Shown: in pieces, positions 17,944 through 27,011 of the stretch | Layout of the letters: every line of letters starts with the position of its first letter | How positions within the stretch are numbered: position 1 is the first letter of the stretch | Assembly (NCBI GenBank): GCA_018066285.1 | Contig: JAGHRS010000020.1 | Location: 50,272 to 114,271 of the forward strand | DNA: 64,000 bases | Direction: 5' to 3' | DNA from: Candidatus Treponema caballi | Lineage (GTDB): Bacteria > Spirochaetota > Spirochaetia > Treponematales > Treponemataceae | Made by a program: the position numbers and the translations under genes | Notes under the pieces: model-generated | What the model saw: only the letters and a program-made list of their open reading frames with translations | What the model was told of the DNA's origin: nothing | Database searches by the model: none

Positions 17944-19920
17944 ATGAGCAGCAAGAAAAATAATAAAGTTGAACGAATCATCAAACGGAATAATGTCGGG
18001 AAGAACATCAGGTCGTTCATATCCGGCATGCTTGTCCTTGTAGTCGGTGGAGTAACTTTTCTCTTCATGGCGTTATCCGCTTTTTATACAGGCATAATCA
18101 ACAGCGACAGAGACATGAAGAAAATAGTCGCCATCACAAACGAGAACTGGGAAAACCAGGCTGCGCTCGATAAGCAGATTGCGTCGCTTATGGCTGAAAA
18201 CGCCTCATTCACTCAGGTTCTGTATGTGGACGATGACCTGGAACCTATCCTGATGTATGGAGAAAGAAAACCGGTTTTTTCTGATGAGGAAGCGTTCGGT
18301 AAAAATCCTGCAGAAGTTCTTCGTGAAAACGGAATGTTCAGGGAAGAGGTTGTCACGAGCTTTGGTCTGATAGAGGATACCATCTTTGCTGAAATAAAAG
18401 GTCTTTTTGAGTCCATTAACGGATATGAAAGCAAGACTCTGTTTGACTGGTCGGACACAGACGTAAAGATGGACGTGAAATGGATTGTCTATAAAACGGA
18501 TATAGAAAACGTCAATGTCTGTGTGTATTACAAATATACCCTGAACAAGCTGCAGGCAGCTCAGTATAACTTTGGCCGGTTTGCGTTTATGCTGCTGGTT
18601 ATCCTGTGTTTCATCCTGCTGTTCCTTTTCAATCTTCTTATGGTAAGAAGAAGGCGGCTGACGAACAAGATTGTCTACACGGATTCTGTCACCGGTGGAA
18701 AAAACAGGGAATACTTCCTGGATATACCGTTAAAGAAACTGAAAAGAAATGCGCAGTATGCTGTAGCTCAGATACGTTTTGAAAAATACAGGAACTACTG
18801 TACGGCTTACGGTTTGAAACAGGGAGAAAAGCTTCTTGAAACCATCTACTACTGTACAAAAGAACATCTGCACTGGAAGGAGAAGGTTGCCCATCTTGAA
18901 AAGGCAGATTTTGCCATCCTTCTGGAATATAAAGACAGGCAGCAGCTTGAGAAACGCCTTAAAAACATGGCAGCAGATTTCAACAAGGCAAAACAGGGAC
19001 AGCATTTCACGTTCTCTGTAGGAATAAACCCAATCCTGTCGCGGAAAGACGACATGGCTGACATTCTGACGGCTGCCGGTATTGCGCTTTCAAAAGCCGG
19101 AAAGCAGAATGCGGGCATTGTCTGGTTCAACGATGCCATGAAGGAAGAGCAGATCTGGGAGCGCCGTGTGGAAGATGACATGGAGAAAGCGCTTATCAAT
19201 CACGAGTTCCAGGTGTACCTGCAGCCTAAATATTCAACAAAGAAGGAAGAGCTTGCGGCAGCCGAGGCGCTCGTCCGCTGGATTCATCCTGAGTTCGACT
19301 TCATTTCGCCGGGCAAGTTTATCCCCATTTTCGAGACAAACGGTTTTATCCTGAAACTAGATGACTATATGCTCAGAGAAATATCCCGGCTGCAGGCTCA
19401 GTGGCTGAAGGAAGGGAAGAAGCTCGTTCCCATCTCCGTAAACGTTTCACGCGCGCATTTTTCCATGGATGATCTCGCAGAGCACATCTGCTCCATTGTG
19501 GATGAGTACAAGGTTCCACACGAATACATTGAGCTTGAACTGACGGAAAGCGCCTTCTTTGATGACAAGGAAACGCTGCTTTCTACTGTTAAAAAGCTCA
19601 AGTCATACGGCTTCAGGATATCCATGGATGACTTTGGCGCCGGCTATTCCTCGCTTAATTCGCTTAAAGAACTGCCGCTTGACATCATCAAGCTGGACGC
19701 AGAGTTCTTCCGCAGTATTGATGATGTAGACAGGGCTAATGCAATTGTCGGCGACACGATAGCGCTGGCGAAGAAGCTTGGCATGGAGATTGTTGCAGAG
19801 GGTATTGAGACGCGCGACCAGGTCGATTTCCTTGCCGGTCAGGACTGCGATCTGATACAGGGCTTCTATTTTGCGAAGCCTCTGCCAGTAGCCGAGTTTA
19901 CAAAGCGTGCGTGGGGTTAA
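17944..19920 (+). CDS. Membrane c-di-GMP phosphodiesterase (degenerate GGDEF + EAL)
   Basis: 658 residues. Two transmembrane helices (about 26-50 and 211-235) enclose a ~160-residue sensor region facing the periplasm. The GGDEF-like domain (about 240-400) has lost its motif: the position reads EKADFAIL, so it should not make c-di-GMP. The EAL domain is intact, with EAL at about 440-442 (AAEALVRW), then SVNVSRAHF, the metal-binding DDFGAGYSSL at about 561 and the late EGIET and QGFYFAKPL motifs. It should hydrolyse c-di-GMP and influence motility or attachment. A TATACT box lies at 17921. The stop overlaps the convergent yitT-like stop by four bases. Confidence 0.93.
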   Translation: MSSKKNNKVERIIKRNNVGKNIRSFISGMLVLVVGGVTFLFMALSAFYTGIINSDRDMKKIVAITNENWENQAALDKQIASLMAENASFTQVLYVDDDLEPILMYGERKPVFSDEEAFGKNPAEVLRENGMFREEVVTSFGLIEDTIFAEIKGLFESINGYESKTLFDWSDTDVKMDVKWIVYKTDIENVNVCVYYKYTLNKLQAAQYNFGRFAFMLLVILCFILLFLFNLLMVRRRRLTNKIVYTDSVTGGKNREYFLDIPLKKLKRNAQYAVAQIRFEKYRNYCTAYGLKQGEKLLETIYYCTKEHLHWKEKVAHLEKADFAILLEYKDRQQLEKRLKNMAADFNKAKQGQHFTFSVGINPILSRKDDMADILTAAGIALSKAGKQNAGIVWFNDAMKEEQIWERRVEDDMEKALINHEFQVYLQPKYSTKKEELAAAEALVRWIHPEFDFISPGKFIPIFETNGFILKLDDYMLREISRLQAQWLKEGKKLVPISVNVSRAHFSMDDLAEHICSIVDEYKVPHEYIELELTESAFFDDKETLLSTVKKLKSYGFRISMDDFGAGYSSLNSLKELPLDIIKLDAEFFRSIDDVDRANAIVGDTIALAKKLGMEIVAEGIETRDQVDFLAGQDCDLIQGFYFAKPLPVAEFTKRAWG

Positions 19921-20762
19921 TCCCGCTTTTTCATGAAGAAATTGCCTTTCAAGGCCCGCGTGTCCAGAACATTGATGAAAGCGTGCGGGTCTTCTTTTTT
20001 TATGGCGCGGAACAACGGCTCAATCTGCTCCCGGGAAACGACTGAGTAAATCATCTCCTTCTGGTCGCCTGTGTAACCGCCTTCGCCCGTGAAAACCGTC
20101 GCATCGTGAAACGTCGTTTCCTTGATGAGCGTAACAATCTCATCCTTCTTATCTGAAATAATCAGCAGGGTAGATTTCTGGTAGCGTTTATAAAGCATGT
20201 TCAGAATCTGCGTACTTGCGAACTGGAAGAAGATGGAGTAGAGCGCCCGTGTCCAGCCGAACAGAACGCCGAATACACAGAGCACGACGACGTTTCCGGC
20301 AAAAACATAGTTCCAGATGCTCCTTCCTGTCTTTTCGGACACGTAGATGGAGATGAAATCCGTTCCGCCGCTTGTGGCTCCGGCGTACAGGCTCAGGCAG
20401 ATGGAAACGCCGTTTATGATGCCGCCGAAGACTGCGCTGAGCAGTATGTCATCGGTAAGCACCAGGCCTGGCAGAATGTCGGTGAAAAGGCCGCTTGTAA
20501 TAATCATCCAGATGGAAAGAAGTGTTGTATGCCTGCCGATTACTTTCATGCAGAGAAGGGCTGGCAACAGGTTCAGAAGCCAGTAGAAAACGCTGAACGG
20601 AATTGTTACGCTGCAGAATTTCTGAAGAACTTCCTGAAGCAGAAGGACAATTCCGGTAAAGCCGCCGGGAAGCAGGCCCGCACTGTGGACAAATGTGTTG
20701 ATGTTCATTGCCATTAAGGCAGCTGCAAATGTAACAAGCAGTATTCTGGTGAATATCTTCAT
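19917..20762 (-). CDS. YitT family membrane protein
   Basis: 281 residues: five to six hydrophobic helices in the N-terminal two-thirds, with the family's early NINTFVHSAGLLPGGFTGIVLLLQ and GATSGGTDFISIYVSEKTGRS. A cytosolic DUF2179 domain closes it (LLIISDKKDEIVTLIKETTFHDATVFTGEGGYTG). Transported substrate unknown. Monocistronic, convergent with the EAL gene. Confidence 0.92.
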   Translation of the reverse strand: MKIFTRILLVTFAAALMAMNINTFVHSAGLLPGGFTGIVLLLQEVLQKFCSVTIPFSVFYWLLNLLPALLCMKVIGRHTTLLSIWMIITSGLFTDILPGLVLTDDILLSAVFGGIINGVSICLSLYAGATSGGTDFISIYVSEKTGRSIWNYVFAGNVVVLCVFGVLFGWTRALYSIFFQFASTQILNMLYKRYQKSTLLIISDKKDEIVTLIKETTFHDATVFTGEGGYTGDQKEMIYSVVSREQIEPLFRAIKKEDPHAFINVLDTRALKGNFFMKKRD

Positions 20763-20807
20763 ACACTTACATCATCGGCACATTTGTCCGGAATGCGCGT
20801 TTTTCCG

Positions 20808-22190
20808 TCAGAAAGAATAGGTTATTACAAACGACATGTTGCTGGTCGTATCGACGGTGCAGGATTCACTGTTGCTGATATTTGCAAGGCCGTAGTACGC
20901 GTACATGCCGATTCCCAAATGATTCATGATATCAATGTTATTGTACGGCTTGAAAGTTAATCCGAATTTCAAGCCTGCTTCCTGGTGCATGTTGCTGTTA
21001 TCGTCAAAAACGACTGAGTAGTACGGGCCTAACTGTATGGACTGCTCTATGCCAAGGATTTTCTGGGTATAGGCGAGGGAAACCGGCAAGGTGAACTGGT
21101 ACGTTTTCCCTTTCTCTTTATCCATCGTAGCTTCGTAGTATCTGAAGTTCAGCTCAGGAACCAGGAACAGGTTTCCGCCAATCATCTGTGTCAGCGGGAA
21201 TGAGGCAAAAAGACCAGCGGATTGTGTATCTGATGCGAAGGAGGTTCCATCGGTAAAGGAGATGACAGACCGTGCAAATACCTCAAACGTAACGCCGAAT
21301 GAAACTGTCTTGTCCTCATAACTTGAAACGCCAGTCGGTTCAACTGTGTCAGGCACATTTTCTGCCAGAGCGGCAATCTGCTTTACGACAAGCGCCATAC
21401 CCGGAATGTCGATGGTCTCAACATCATCCGTCGGGCGGTGATATTCGGAAGTTTCAAGACCGGTGAAAAAGTTCAGTACGGGAATTCCGGCCTTGTCGTA
21501 GTAGTACGTGTCAGTCATGACGCCGTTGCTGTTTGCCTGCGGATATGAGCGGATGCCGATGCCGTCAATCTGGTTGTCGCGAAGGAACGCTTCTCCGCCT
21601 GCCATTGTTCCAGCACCTTCACAGATGAGGCGGCCTTCATCTTTCAGGTGGCCGACCATATCCATGTTGATCATGAGGACAGCGTCGTAACCGCTTTTAT
21701 CGAGCTGGCCTGCATTGTACTTAGAACCGAGAAGGCCCTGTTCCTCTCCGTCAAAGCCGATGAACAGGACGCCGTATTTCAGGTTTCCGCGGTCAGCTGA
21801 AAGCATGCGTGCAACTTCAATGAGTGCGGATGTGCCTGATGCGTTGTCGTCAGCGCCGTTGCAGACCTTGCCCCAACTTTTACCGATGTGGTCATAGTGT
21901 GCGCCGATAATGACATACTTTCCGTTTTTTGACGGGATTTCACCAACGACGTTCCGCATCTTTCCTTTGGAAAACTCTTCCATCTGCGGATTAAGACCCA
22001 TCGCTTCGAACTGGTCGAAGATGTACTGTGCGGCAACAAGACCTTCAGCTGACCCAGCCTTTCTTCCGTTCATCTCATCAGAACAGAGGAAGTTCATGTG
22101 GGCTGTGAGGTTTTCAACTACATTCTCCTGTGCAAAGAGAAAGCCAACTGATACTAAAAGAATGAATAAAACTAATGTAACTCTCTTCAT
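20808..22190 (-). CDS. M28 family metallopeptidase with C-terminal barrel-like domain
   Basis: 460 residues with a signal peptide ending near GFLFAQ. The M28 zinc aminopeptidase core carries all expected ligands: His/Asp in GAHYDHIG, Asp in GADDNASGTSA, Glu-Glu in FDGEEQGLLGS, Asp in INMDMVGH and the late His in YHRPTDD. After about residue 310 comes a ~150-residue region of alternating strands ending FVITYSF; the terminal Phe is typical of outer-membrane beta-barrels. The combination suggests a peptidase held at or in the outer membrane. I start it at 22190 (MKRVTLVLFIL); the upstream frame start adds residues before the signal peptide. Confidence 0.88.
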   Translation of the reverse strand: MKRVTLVLFILLVSVGFLFAQENVVENLTAHMNFLCSDEMNGRKAGSAEGLVAAQYIFDQFEAMGLNPQMEEFSKGKMRNVVGEIPSKNGKYVIIGAHYDHIGKSWGKVCNGADDNASGTSALIEVARMLSADRGNLKYGVLFIGFDGEEQGLLGSKYNAGQLDKSGYDAVLMINMDMVGHLKDEGRLICEGAGTMAGGEAFLRDNQIDGIGIRSYPQANSNGVMTDTYYYDKAGIPVLNFFTGLETSEYHRPTDDVETIDIPGMALVVKQIAALAENVPDTVEPTGVSSYEDKTVSFGVTFEVFARSVISFTDGTSFASDTQSAGLFASFPLTQMIGGNLFLVPELNFRYYEATMDKEKGKTYQFTLPVSLAYTQKILGIEQSIQLGPYYSVVFDDNSNMHQEAGLKFGLTFKPYNNIDIMNHLGIGMYAYYGLANISNSESCTVDTTSNMSFVITYSF

Positions 22191-22246
22191 GCTATATATA
22201 CCAACATATATTTGAATATTTGTCACCTATTTTTGACAAAAAGACA

Positions 22247-22286
22247 TAAAAAAAGAAAATTCTTTCGAACTTTCTCTTTTTTTATA
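22247..22286 (-). terminator. Probable terminator of the lemA-TPM operon
   Basis: On the minus strand an A-rich arm (AAAAAAAGAGAAAGTTC) pairs imperfectly with GAATTTTCTTTTTTT, ending in seven T. It lies 14 bases after the last TPM gene. Confidence 0.55.
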
Positions 22287-22299
22287 GTTTATCTGCGTT

Positions 22300-23175
22300 T
22301 TACCACTTTCCGGATGCACCGCCGCCACCAAAGTGACCGCCACCTCCGCTGAAGCCGCCGCCACCGAAACCGCCGGAATGTCCACCGAAACTTGAACCGC
22401 CAAATCCGCTGCTTTTATGGCTGGAAGAGCTGTTGTTCAGCATGTTGAGCCAGAACAGCGTTTCTGCAGCCTGACCGAGTCCGCTTCTGCGCCTTCTGTA
22501 ACCGTAATTGCGGTATCTGTTGCGGCGTGAAGCCTTGCTTATTGCTGACATAAGAATCATGACAAAGATGATGAAGAAGATGAATCCAGCGATTGCGTCC
22601 TCGTCATCATCATAGTTGCTGGAATGCGAAACGGTCGTCTGCGGCACGCCTTCCATAAGACCCGCTTCAGACGGCGCAACTGCAACGCCGATTGCCTGCA
22701 TGCCGGCCAGGATTCCCGTGCTGTATTTGCCTTCCTTGAAGTACGGCGTAATGACGTTGCGCAGGATTATGCCGCTTGCCATGTCGGTGAGCGTACCTTC
22801 AAGGCCGTAGCCGGTTTCAATGCGGAACTCGTGGTCTTCGAACGCGACCAGCAGAAGGACGCCGTTGTCTTCGCCCTTCTGGCCAAGCTGCCATTCCTCG
22901 CAGACGGCCATGGAATACATCTCTATCGGATGGCCTTCCAGGCTGTCTATGGTAAGGACGGCCAGCTGGATCCCCGTCTTGTCGTTTATTCTGTTCAGAT
23001 ATTCAGAAAGCTTTGCTTCGTCAGAGCTGCTGATGAGGCCGGCCTTGTCGTTTACGGGGCCGTTCATGGCCGGTATCTTGATTCCATAGCTGGATGCTGC
23101 AAACGCGGCGCTCGCGCATACAAAAAGCAGCACAGCCGCTAAAAGTGCAACCCGCTTGATTTGTGAAGTTTTCAT
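22300..23175 (-). CDS. TPM-domain protein, YgcG-like (secreted, Gly-rich tail)
   Basis: 291 residues. A signal peptide (to about residue 26) is followed by a TPM domain: VNDKAGLISSSDEAKLSEYLNRINDKTGIQLAVLTIDSLEG and NGVLLLVAFEDHEFRIETGYGLEGTLTD. One transmembrane helix comes next, then an Arg-rich stretch and a tail of Gly/Ser/Phe repeats (GGSSFGGHSGGFGGGG). TPM domains occur in a plastid photosystem II repair factor and in many bacterial envelope proteins; the bacterial role is not settled. Its start overlaps the preceding gene by four bases. Confidence 0.9.
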   Translation of the reverse strand: MKTSQIKRVALLAAVLLFVCASAAFAASSYGIKIPAMNGPVNDKAGLISSSDEAKLSEYLNRINDKTGIQLAVLTIDSLEGHPIEMYSMAVCEEWQLGQKGEDNGVLLLVAFEDHEFRIETGYGLEGTLTDMASGIILRNVITPYFKEGKYSTGILAGMQAIGVAVAPSEAGLMEGVPQTTVSHSSNYDDDEDAIAGFIFFIIFVMILMSAISKASRRNRYRNYGYRRRRSGLGQAAETLFWLNMLNNSSSSHKSSGFGGSSFGGHSGGFGGGGFSGGGGHFGGGGASGKW

Positions 23176-23873
23176 TCGCCGCCCTCCAGAATCATGAGAC
23201 CGTCCGCAAGTTCATCCGGATTGTCGAGCGGATGTGGCGGAAAGTGCGCTGCCAGAAGCTCGCCGCACGCATGGATTGCGTTACAGAAAGCGTCCGCGGC
23301 GTTCCCTTCAGAAAGCTCTTCTGCGAGTGTGGCGGCAATTGCGTCCCATTTTTCCTGCTCAATTTTTGCAGCGATACCTGAATCAGCGAGGATGTGTACG
23401 TTCCGCTCCAGATAGGACACAAAAATGAGCACGCCAGACTGTTCGCGCGTCTTGTATACGCCGCTCTCTGCAAAGCAGCGCATCGCCCGTTTCCATGTTG
23501 CGGCAGAGCGTGCGGCAGGTGGAATGACCAGCCTGTCAAAAGCGGGAATGTTCACGAGCGCATAGATAAGCGGAACCGCCACGAGGAAAGCCGTACCGCA
23601 CATCAGCGGATACAGCCACACCGGCACTTCCCAGAACAGCGTGTTGAGCCATCTGATAATCGGTGTACTCAACGCAAGCATGATGCCGAAACAAAGCGCG
23701 CCGGTAATCATGCTCGCAGCGAGTTCGTAAAACGCATACGTTGCAGATTCAGGAGTGATTGCGCAGGCAATTTCGCCCGTCGTGCGCTTCTCTTCCTCCT
23801 GAACCGCGTATTGAATCTTGTTGAAAGCCACATCATCAAGATGCAGCTTTGCAAGGAGTTTTTTTGTTGTCAT
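23172..23873 (-). CDS. TPM-domain membrane protein
   Basis: 233 residues, COG3762-like. After an N-terminal helical part (VAFNKIQYAVQEEEKRTTGEIACAITPES) two transmembrane helices (about 52-75 and 85-107) interrupt the domain. The second half has SGVLIFVSYLERNVHILADSGIAAKIEQEKWDAIA, typical of the family. It sits between lemA and the secreted TPM protein, a frequent trio. All three products are predicted to sit at the membrane and probably work together. Confidence 0.87.
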   Translation of the reverse strand: MTTKKLLAKLHLDDVAFNKIQYAVQEEEKRTTGEIACAITPESATYAFYELAASMITGALCFGIMLALSTPIIRWLNTLFWEVPVWLYPLMCGTAFLVAVPLIYALVNIPAFDRLVIPPAARSAATWKRAMRCFAESGVYKTREQSGVLIFVSYLERNVHILADSGIAAKIEQEKWDAIAATLAEELSEGNAADAFCNAIHACGELLAAHFPPHPLDNPDELADGLMILEGGE

Positions 23874-23900
23874 CAGGGTACATCCGTTAAACGCGGCAGC

Positions 23901-24509
23901 TTAGAACTGGACGACAGGAGCTGTCTGCGCTTCTGTTGCAGCGGTGAAGTACGCTTTTTCCCTGAAGCCGAACATGTTGGCAAGAATAACTTTCGGGAAA
24001 GCGCGGATTGTCTTGTTGTATTCCTGAACGACAGAGTTGAACCGTGTGCGCTCAGTTGCGATACGGTTTTCAGTTCCCTCAAGCTGATCCTGCAGTGCCA
24101 GGAAGTTTTCATCTGCCTTCAGTTCAGGGTAGTTCTCAGTAATGACGAGCAGGCGCTGCAGTGCGCTTCCGAGCTCGTTCTGAGCCTGCTGGAAGCGAGC
24201 AAATGCCTCAGGGTCATTCAGGATGTCGTCAGAAACGTTCAGGACGCCGCCAGCTTTTGAACGGGCATCGGCGATGTTCGTGAAAACTTCACTTTCGTGA
24301 GCAGCGTAGCCCTTAACAGTTGCTACGAGATTCGGGATAAGGTCGTACCGGCGCTGATACTGATTCTCAACCTGCGCCCACTGGCTCTTTACGTTCTCAT
24401 CAAGAGCGACCATAGAATTGTAACTGCCGGAAATAGAAGCAACACAGCTTCCGAGCAGCACCACGATGATGGCGATTACGATAAGTGCAATCTTGGTTCC
24501 CTTTTTCAT
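23901..24509 (-). CDS. lemA: LemA family protein
   Basis: 202 residues with an N-terminal membrane anchor (KIALIVIAIIVVLLGSC) and the long helical LemA domain: YNSMVALDENVKSQWAQVENQYQRRYDLIPNLVATVKGYAAHE, then NPEAFxRFQxAQNELGSALxRLLVITENYPELKA, and the ending NMFGFREKAYFTA. The start at 24509 is fixed by GGAGG upstream; the frame is open further but without support. First gene of the lemA-TPM-TPM operon. Confidence 0.95.
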   Translation of the reverse strand: MKKGTKIALIVIAIIVVLLGSCVASISGSYNSMVALDENVKSQWAQVENQYQRRYDLIPNLVATVKGYAAHESEVFTNIADARSKAGGVLNVSDDILNDPEAFARFQQAQNELGSALQRLLVITENYPELKADENFLALQDQLEGTENRIATERTRFNSVVQEYNKTIRAFPKVILANMFGFREKAYFTAATEAQTAPVVQF

Positions 24510-24664
24510 GAACACCCTCCAATTGATGCGGCTGAAACGCTGCATCATCTATGTGTACAACACCTGAGAAAGTGCGGGCTGCACTGTTTTCTGCAGGTGT
24601 ACATAAAGTACGGAATTTAAACACATCAGTCAACAAAAAAAGCACAGAAAATGCAGATAATTTT

Positions 24665-25573
24665 TTACGGCAAAAGAGGGAGAATTTCTGCTCTTTTGAA
24701 GTAATAGTTAGCGTAGCCGGCTGTATTATCGGCAGGCAGCTGCACCTTAAGCGTACCGTCTGTCATGATTGTTGCTTCAATAATAGACCAGTTTAATGCA
24801 ATGTCCGTTTCGCCGTTCATCTCGACATCTCTTCCGCTCTGAGAGAATGCTCCATACGAGTCAGGAAGCTTTTTCCACCAGTTGTTAAACGATGGCGTAT
24901 ATGTTGATTCCGGGAAACGGCTTTTCCAGGTAGAAATGTCAGCTTCTATGGATTCATTTTCATTTTTGCCGTCGAGAAGCCTCTTGGTGTAGTAATTGAA
25001 ATGGCCATCGTCGAAAGCAAGAAGTTTGCGTGCGGCTACGAAAGCGGGGTAGTCGCCTTCTGCATCATGTTCTTCTCCCCATATCCACAGGCCGTCAATC
25101 TGGGTTTGTACCGAATTCCCTGAAAGCTTTTTGTAAGTACAATTATCTATCGAGAATGATTGTCTGTCATCAGCAACAACAGCTTGCACATAGGGAAAAC
25201 CGTCAGAGCTCAAACAGAGGGAATCGGGTGTATTTATCAAAATCCCCTGGTGTGTACAGATCCACTGTGGAAGCGGGCAGGGTAACTGGTCTGCAGGTTG
25301 TTTGTCAGCGCAATCAGAGACCCAATATGTTGTGAAGTCATGATGGCTGTTTTTGTTCGTTGTGTAATATTTGAATGTGTTTCCTGTTATCTCAATTTTT
25401 GAGAAGCATTCTGTGTAAGCAGGCACGTTACCGTTGGCAGGCAGATCTGTTGCATACACCCATATTCCGCTTACGTCTGCTCCAGGTCTTGCTGTTTCTA
25501 TTTCTTCACATCCTGATAAAAACAGGGAAAGGGTAAGTATAAGAATAAGTGTGATATATATGTGTCTTTTCAT
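24665..25573 (-). CDS. Lipoprotein of unknown function
   Basis: 302 residues with a lipoprotein signal peptide (lipobox LFLSGC at about 20-25). The mature part has two similar sections each beginning with a G-(I/L)-W-(V/I) strand (SGIWVYATDLPANG and DGLWIWGEEHDAEG) and then a YYTxx strand, which looks like two lipocalin-like beta units. AGGAG with spacer TTCCC sets the start at 25573; the same ribosome site sequence precedes the upstream lipoprotein gene, 13 bases away. Both should be controlled by the poly-G promoter at 26113-26139. Confidence 0.75.
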   Translation of the reverse strand: MKRHIYITLILILTLSLFLSGCEEIETARPGADVSGIWVYATDLPANGNVPAYTECFSKIEITGNTFKYYTTNKNSHHDFTTYWVSDCADKQPADQLPCPLPQWICTHQGILINTPDSLCLSSDGFPYVQAVVADDRQSFSIDNCTYKKLSGNSVQTQIDGLWIWGEEHDAEGDYPAFVAARKLLAFDDGHFNYYTKRLLDGKNENESIEADISTWKSRFPESTYTPSFNNWWKKLPDSYGAFSQSGRDVEMNGETDIALNWSIIEATIMTDGTLKVQLPADNTAGYANYYFKRAEILPLLP

Positions 25574-25586
25574 GGGAACTCCTGTT

Positions 25587-26081
25587 TTACTGTTTTTCAA
25601 AAACCAATGCAGTATAATTACCAGCAGAATCTGCTGTATAGAGAGTTATGGTTTTTTTGTCTTTTGATACGGCACTATGTATTGTGCTGCCGCCAGAAAG
25701 GAAATTGTCGTCTGCAAAGAGGTAAAGATTGCAGTTGGTCTTAGGATTGTCATATTCAACAGACAGATTTAAAAAAGGTTCGGCCCATTCTGGTTCTGGA
25801 AAATCGCCGGCATCCAGATTCATTTTTCGTAATTTTGCCCATTGTTCACAATTGAAGAGATAGCTGGCGGATGATAAAGCGAGCGTTCCTGTTGTGCCTG
25901 AAATGGTCAGTTTCATGTAGGCTGCATCATAAGCCACAGCCAGTTCATTTGCGGGATGGTTAATCTTCATGACATAGGTGCCGTCTATTTCACCTGCCTT
26001 GAAAGACGGCTGGAAGATGCAGCCAGTCAGCAGCAGGGATATGGCGGTTACTGCTAAACATAGAAATATACGTTTTTTCAT
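25587..26081 (-). CDS. Small lipoprotein behind a poly-G promoter
   Basis: 164 residues: signal peptide with lipobox LLLTGC, then a single lipocalin-like beta domain (IDGTYVMKINHPAN, KLTISGTTGTLALSS) distantly similar to each unit of the downstream lipoprotein. No named family recognised. First gene of a two-gene operon. AAGGAG precedes the ATG. The promoter spacer contains nine consecutive G, so its expression may vary between cells. Confidence 0.75.
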   Translation of the reverse strand: MKKRIFLCLAVTAISLLLTGCIFQPSFKAGEIDGTYVMKINHPANELAVAYDAAYMKLTISGTTGTLALSSASYLFNCEQWAKLRKMNLDAGDFPEPEWAEPFLNLSVEYDNPKTNCNLYLFADDNFLSGGSTIHSAVSKDKKTITLYTADSAGNYTALVFEKQ

Positions 26082-26112
26082 GGGAACTCCTTTTCAAGAT
26101 ATCTTGATTCAG

Positions 26113-26139
26113 TCTATACCCCCCCCCATGCCCTGTCAA
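26113..26139 (-). promoter_or_regulatory. Promoter with a G9 homopolymer in the -35/-10 spacer
   Basis: Minus strand: TTGACA (26134-26139), a 15-base spacer that includes nine consecutive G (26119-26127), then TATAGA (26113-26118). Two more G would give the optimal 17-base spacing. It drives the two lipoprotein genes. Length changes in such tracts switch promoters in other pathogens. Confidence 0.75.
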
Positions 26140-26159
26140 TAATCGATTATAATTTTTTA

Positions 26160-26348
26160 ATAAACAAAGAATTGCAGCTTTTTAATGCGGATTGCGGGTT
26201 TTTAAGGGCGGAGCCCTTAGGAGAGGGGGCAGCGGAAGACGCGACAAAGCGGAGCGCATGCGGCAGCTTGCTGGCGCACGCGTGGAGCGACTTGTGGCTG
26301 GAGCGAGGGGCAGGCGCCCCTTTGCATCATCTTGCTGGTGAGGATGTG
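26160..26348. other. G+C-rich noncoding block downstream of the Crp-type gene
   Basis: Noncoding sequence rich in GCGGAGC and GGCGC motifs with short inverted repeats (GGGGC-aggc-GCCCC at about 26308). A frame running through it on the plus strand is judged a shadow. A similar-looking block follows the TrmB gene (32534-32660). Nothing further recognised. Confidence 0.45.
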
Positions 26349-27011
26349 TCAGCTTTTGAGGATGCGGAACGTGCTGCGGAAAAAGTCGATGAGGCCATCC
26401 GCTTTCATGTGCGCCAGTTCGCGGGAAAGGGCGCTGCGGTTCGTTCCCATGTAGGAAGCCATGTCGTCTCTGTTCATGGCGATGGTGAATGTGTCTGTGC
26501 CGGCCGCGCCCGCCTGTTCGGTAAAGTACGTGATGAGCTTGTCGCGGAGTTTCAGCTTGGAAAGGACCTGGATGCGGCTGTTCATTGAAAGCGTGCGCCT
26601 TGCAAGCAGAGTGGTGAACCGCACTTCCAGCTGCCGGATGAGCGGGTTCGTGTCCGCTTTGAAAAGAGATTCCGGCGAGAGCCAGAGCACTTCGGCCGGG
26701 AGTGACGCTGTTATGTACACGGGCGAGTCGGGCGTTTTCAGGAAGCAGAGTGACTCGCCAAATGTGCCGCCTTCGCTGACTTCAGCCATGATCATGCGGT
26801 TGCCCTCAAAGTCATTCTGGCAGACCTGTACCGCTCCTGAAAGCACGAGGCCGAAGTGGGACATCTGTTGTCCCGCTCGCTGCAGCACTGCGCCTTTTTT
26901 GAACGAGGCACTTTCTGCGCGCAGGATGCTGAGCGCTTCTGAAAGCGTGCCGTTGTCGAAGCCGGCGAAAAGCGGATGGTGTGTTACGAGCGGATTATCG
27001 GTTGCGTTCAT
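26349..27011 (-). CDS. Crp/Fnr family transcription regulator
   Basis: 220 residues. A cyclic-nucleotide-binding-like beta-roll (HPLFAGFDNGTLSEALSIL, FGLVLSGAVQVCQND, GGTFGESLCFL) is followed by a Crp-type helix-turn-helix with TIAMNRDDMASYMGTNRSALSRELAHMKADGLIDF. No Fnr cysteine cluster is present, so an iron-sulfur sensor is unlikely. The start at 27011 lies inside the end of the YolD-like gene (17-base overlap). A TATACT box seven bases before the ATG suggests an additional leaderless promoter. Confidence 0.9.
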   Translation of the reverse strand: MNATDNPLVTHHPLFAGFDNGTLSEALSILRAESASFKKGAVLQRAGQQMSHFGLVLSGAVQVCQNDFEGNRMIMAEVSEGGTFGESLCFLKTPDSPVYITASLPAEVLWLSPESLFKADTNPLIRQLEVRFTTLLARRTLSMNSRIQVLSKLKLRDKLITYFTEQAGAAGTDTFTIAMNRDDMASYMGTNRSALSRELAHMKADGLIDFFRSTFRILKS

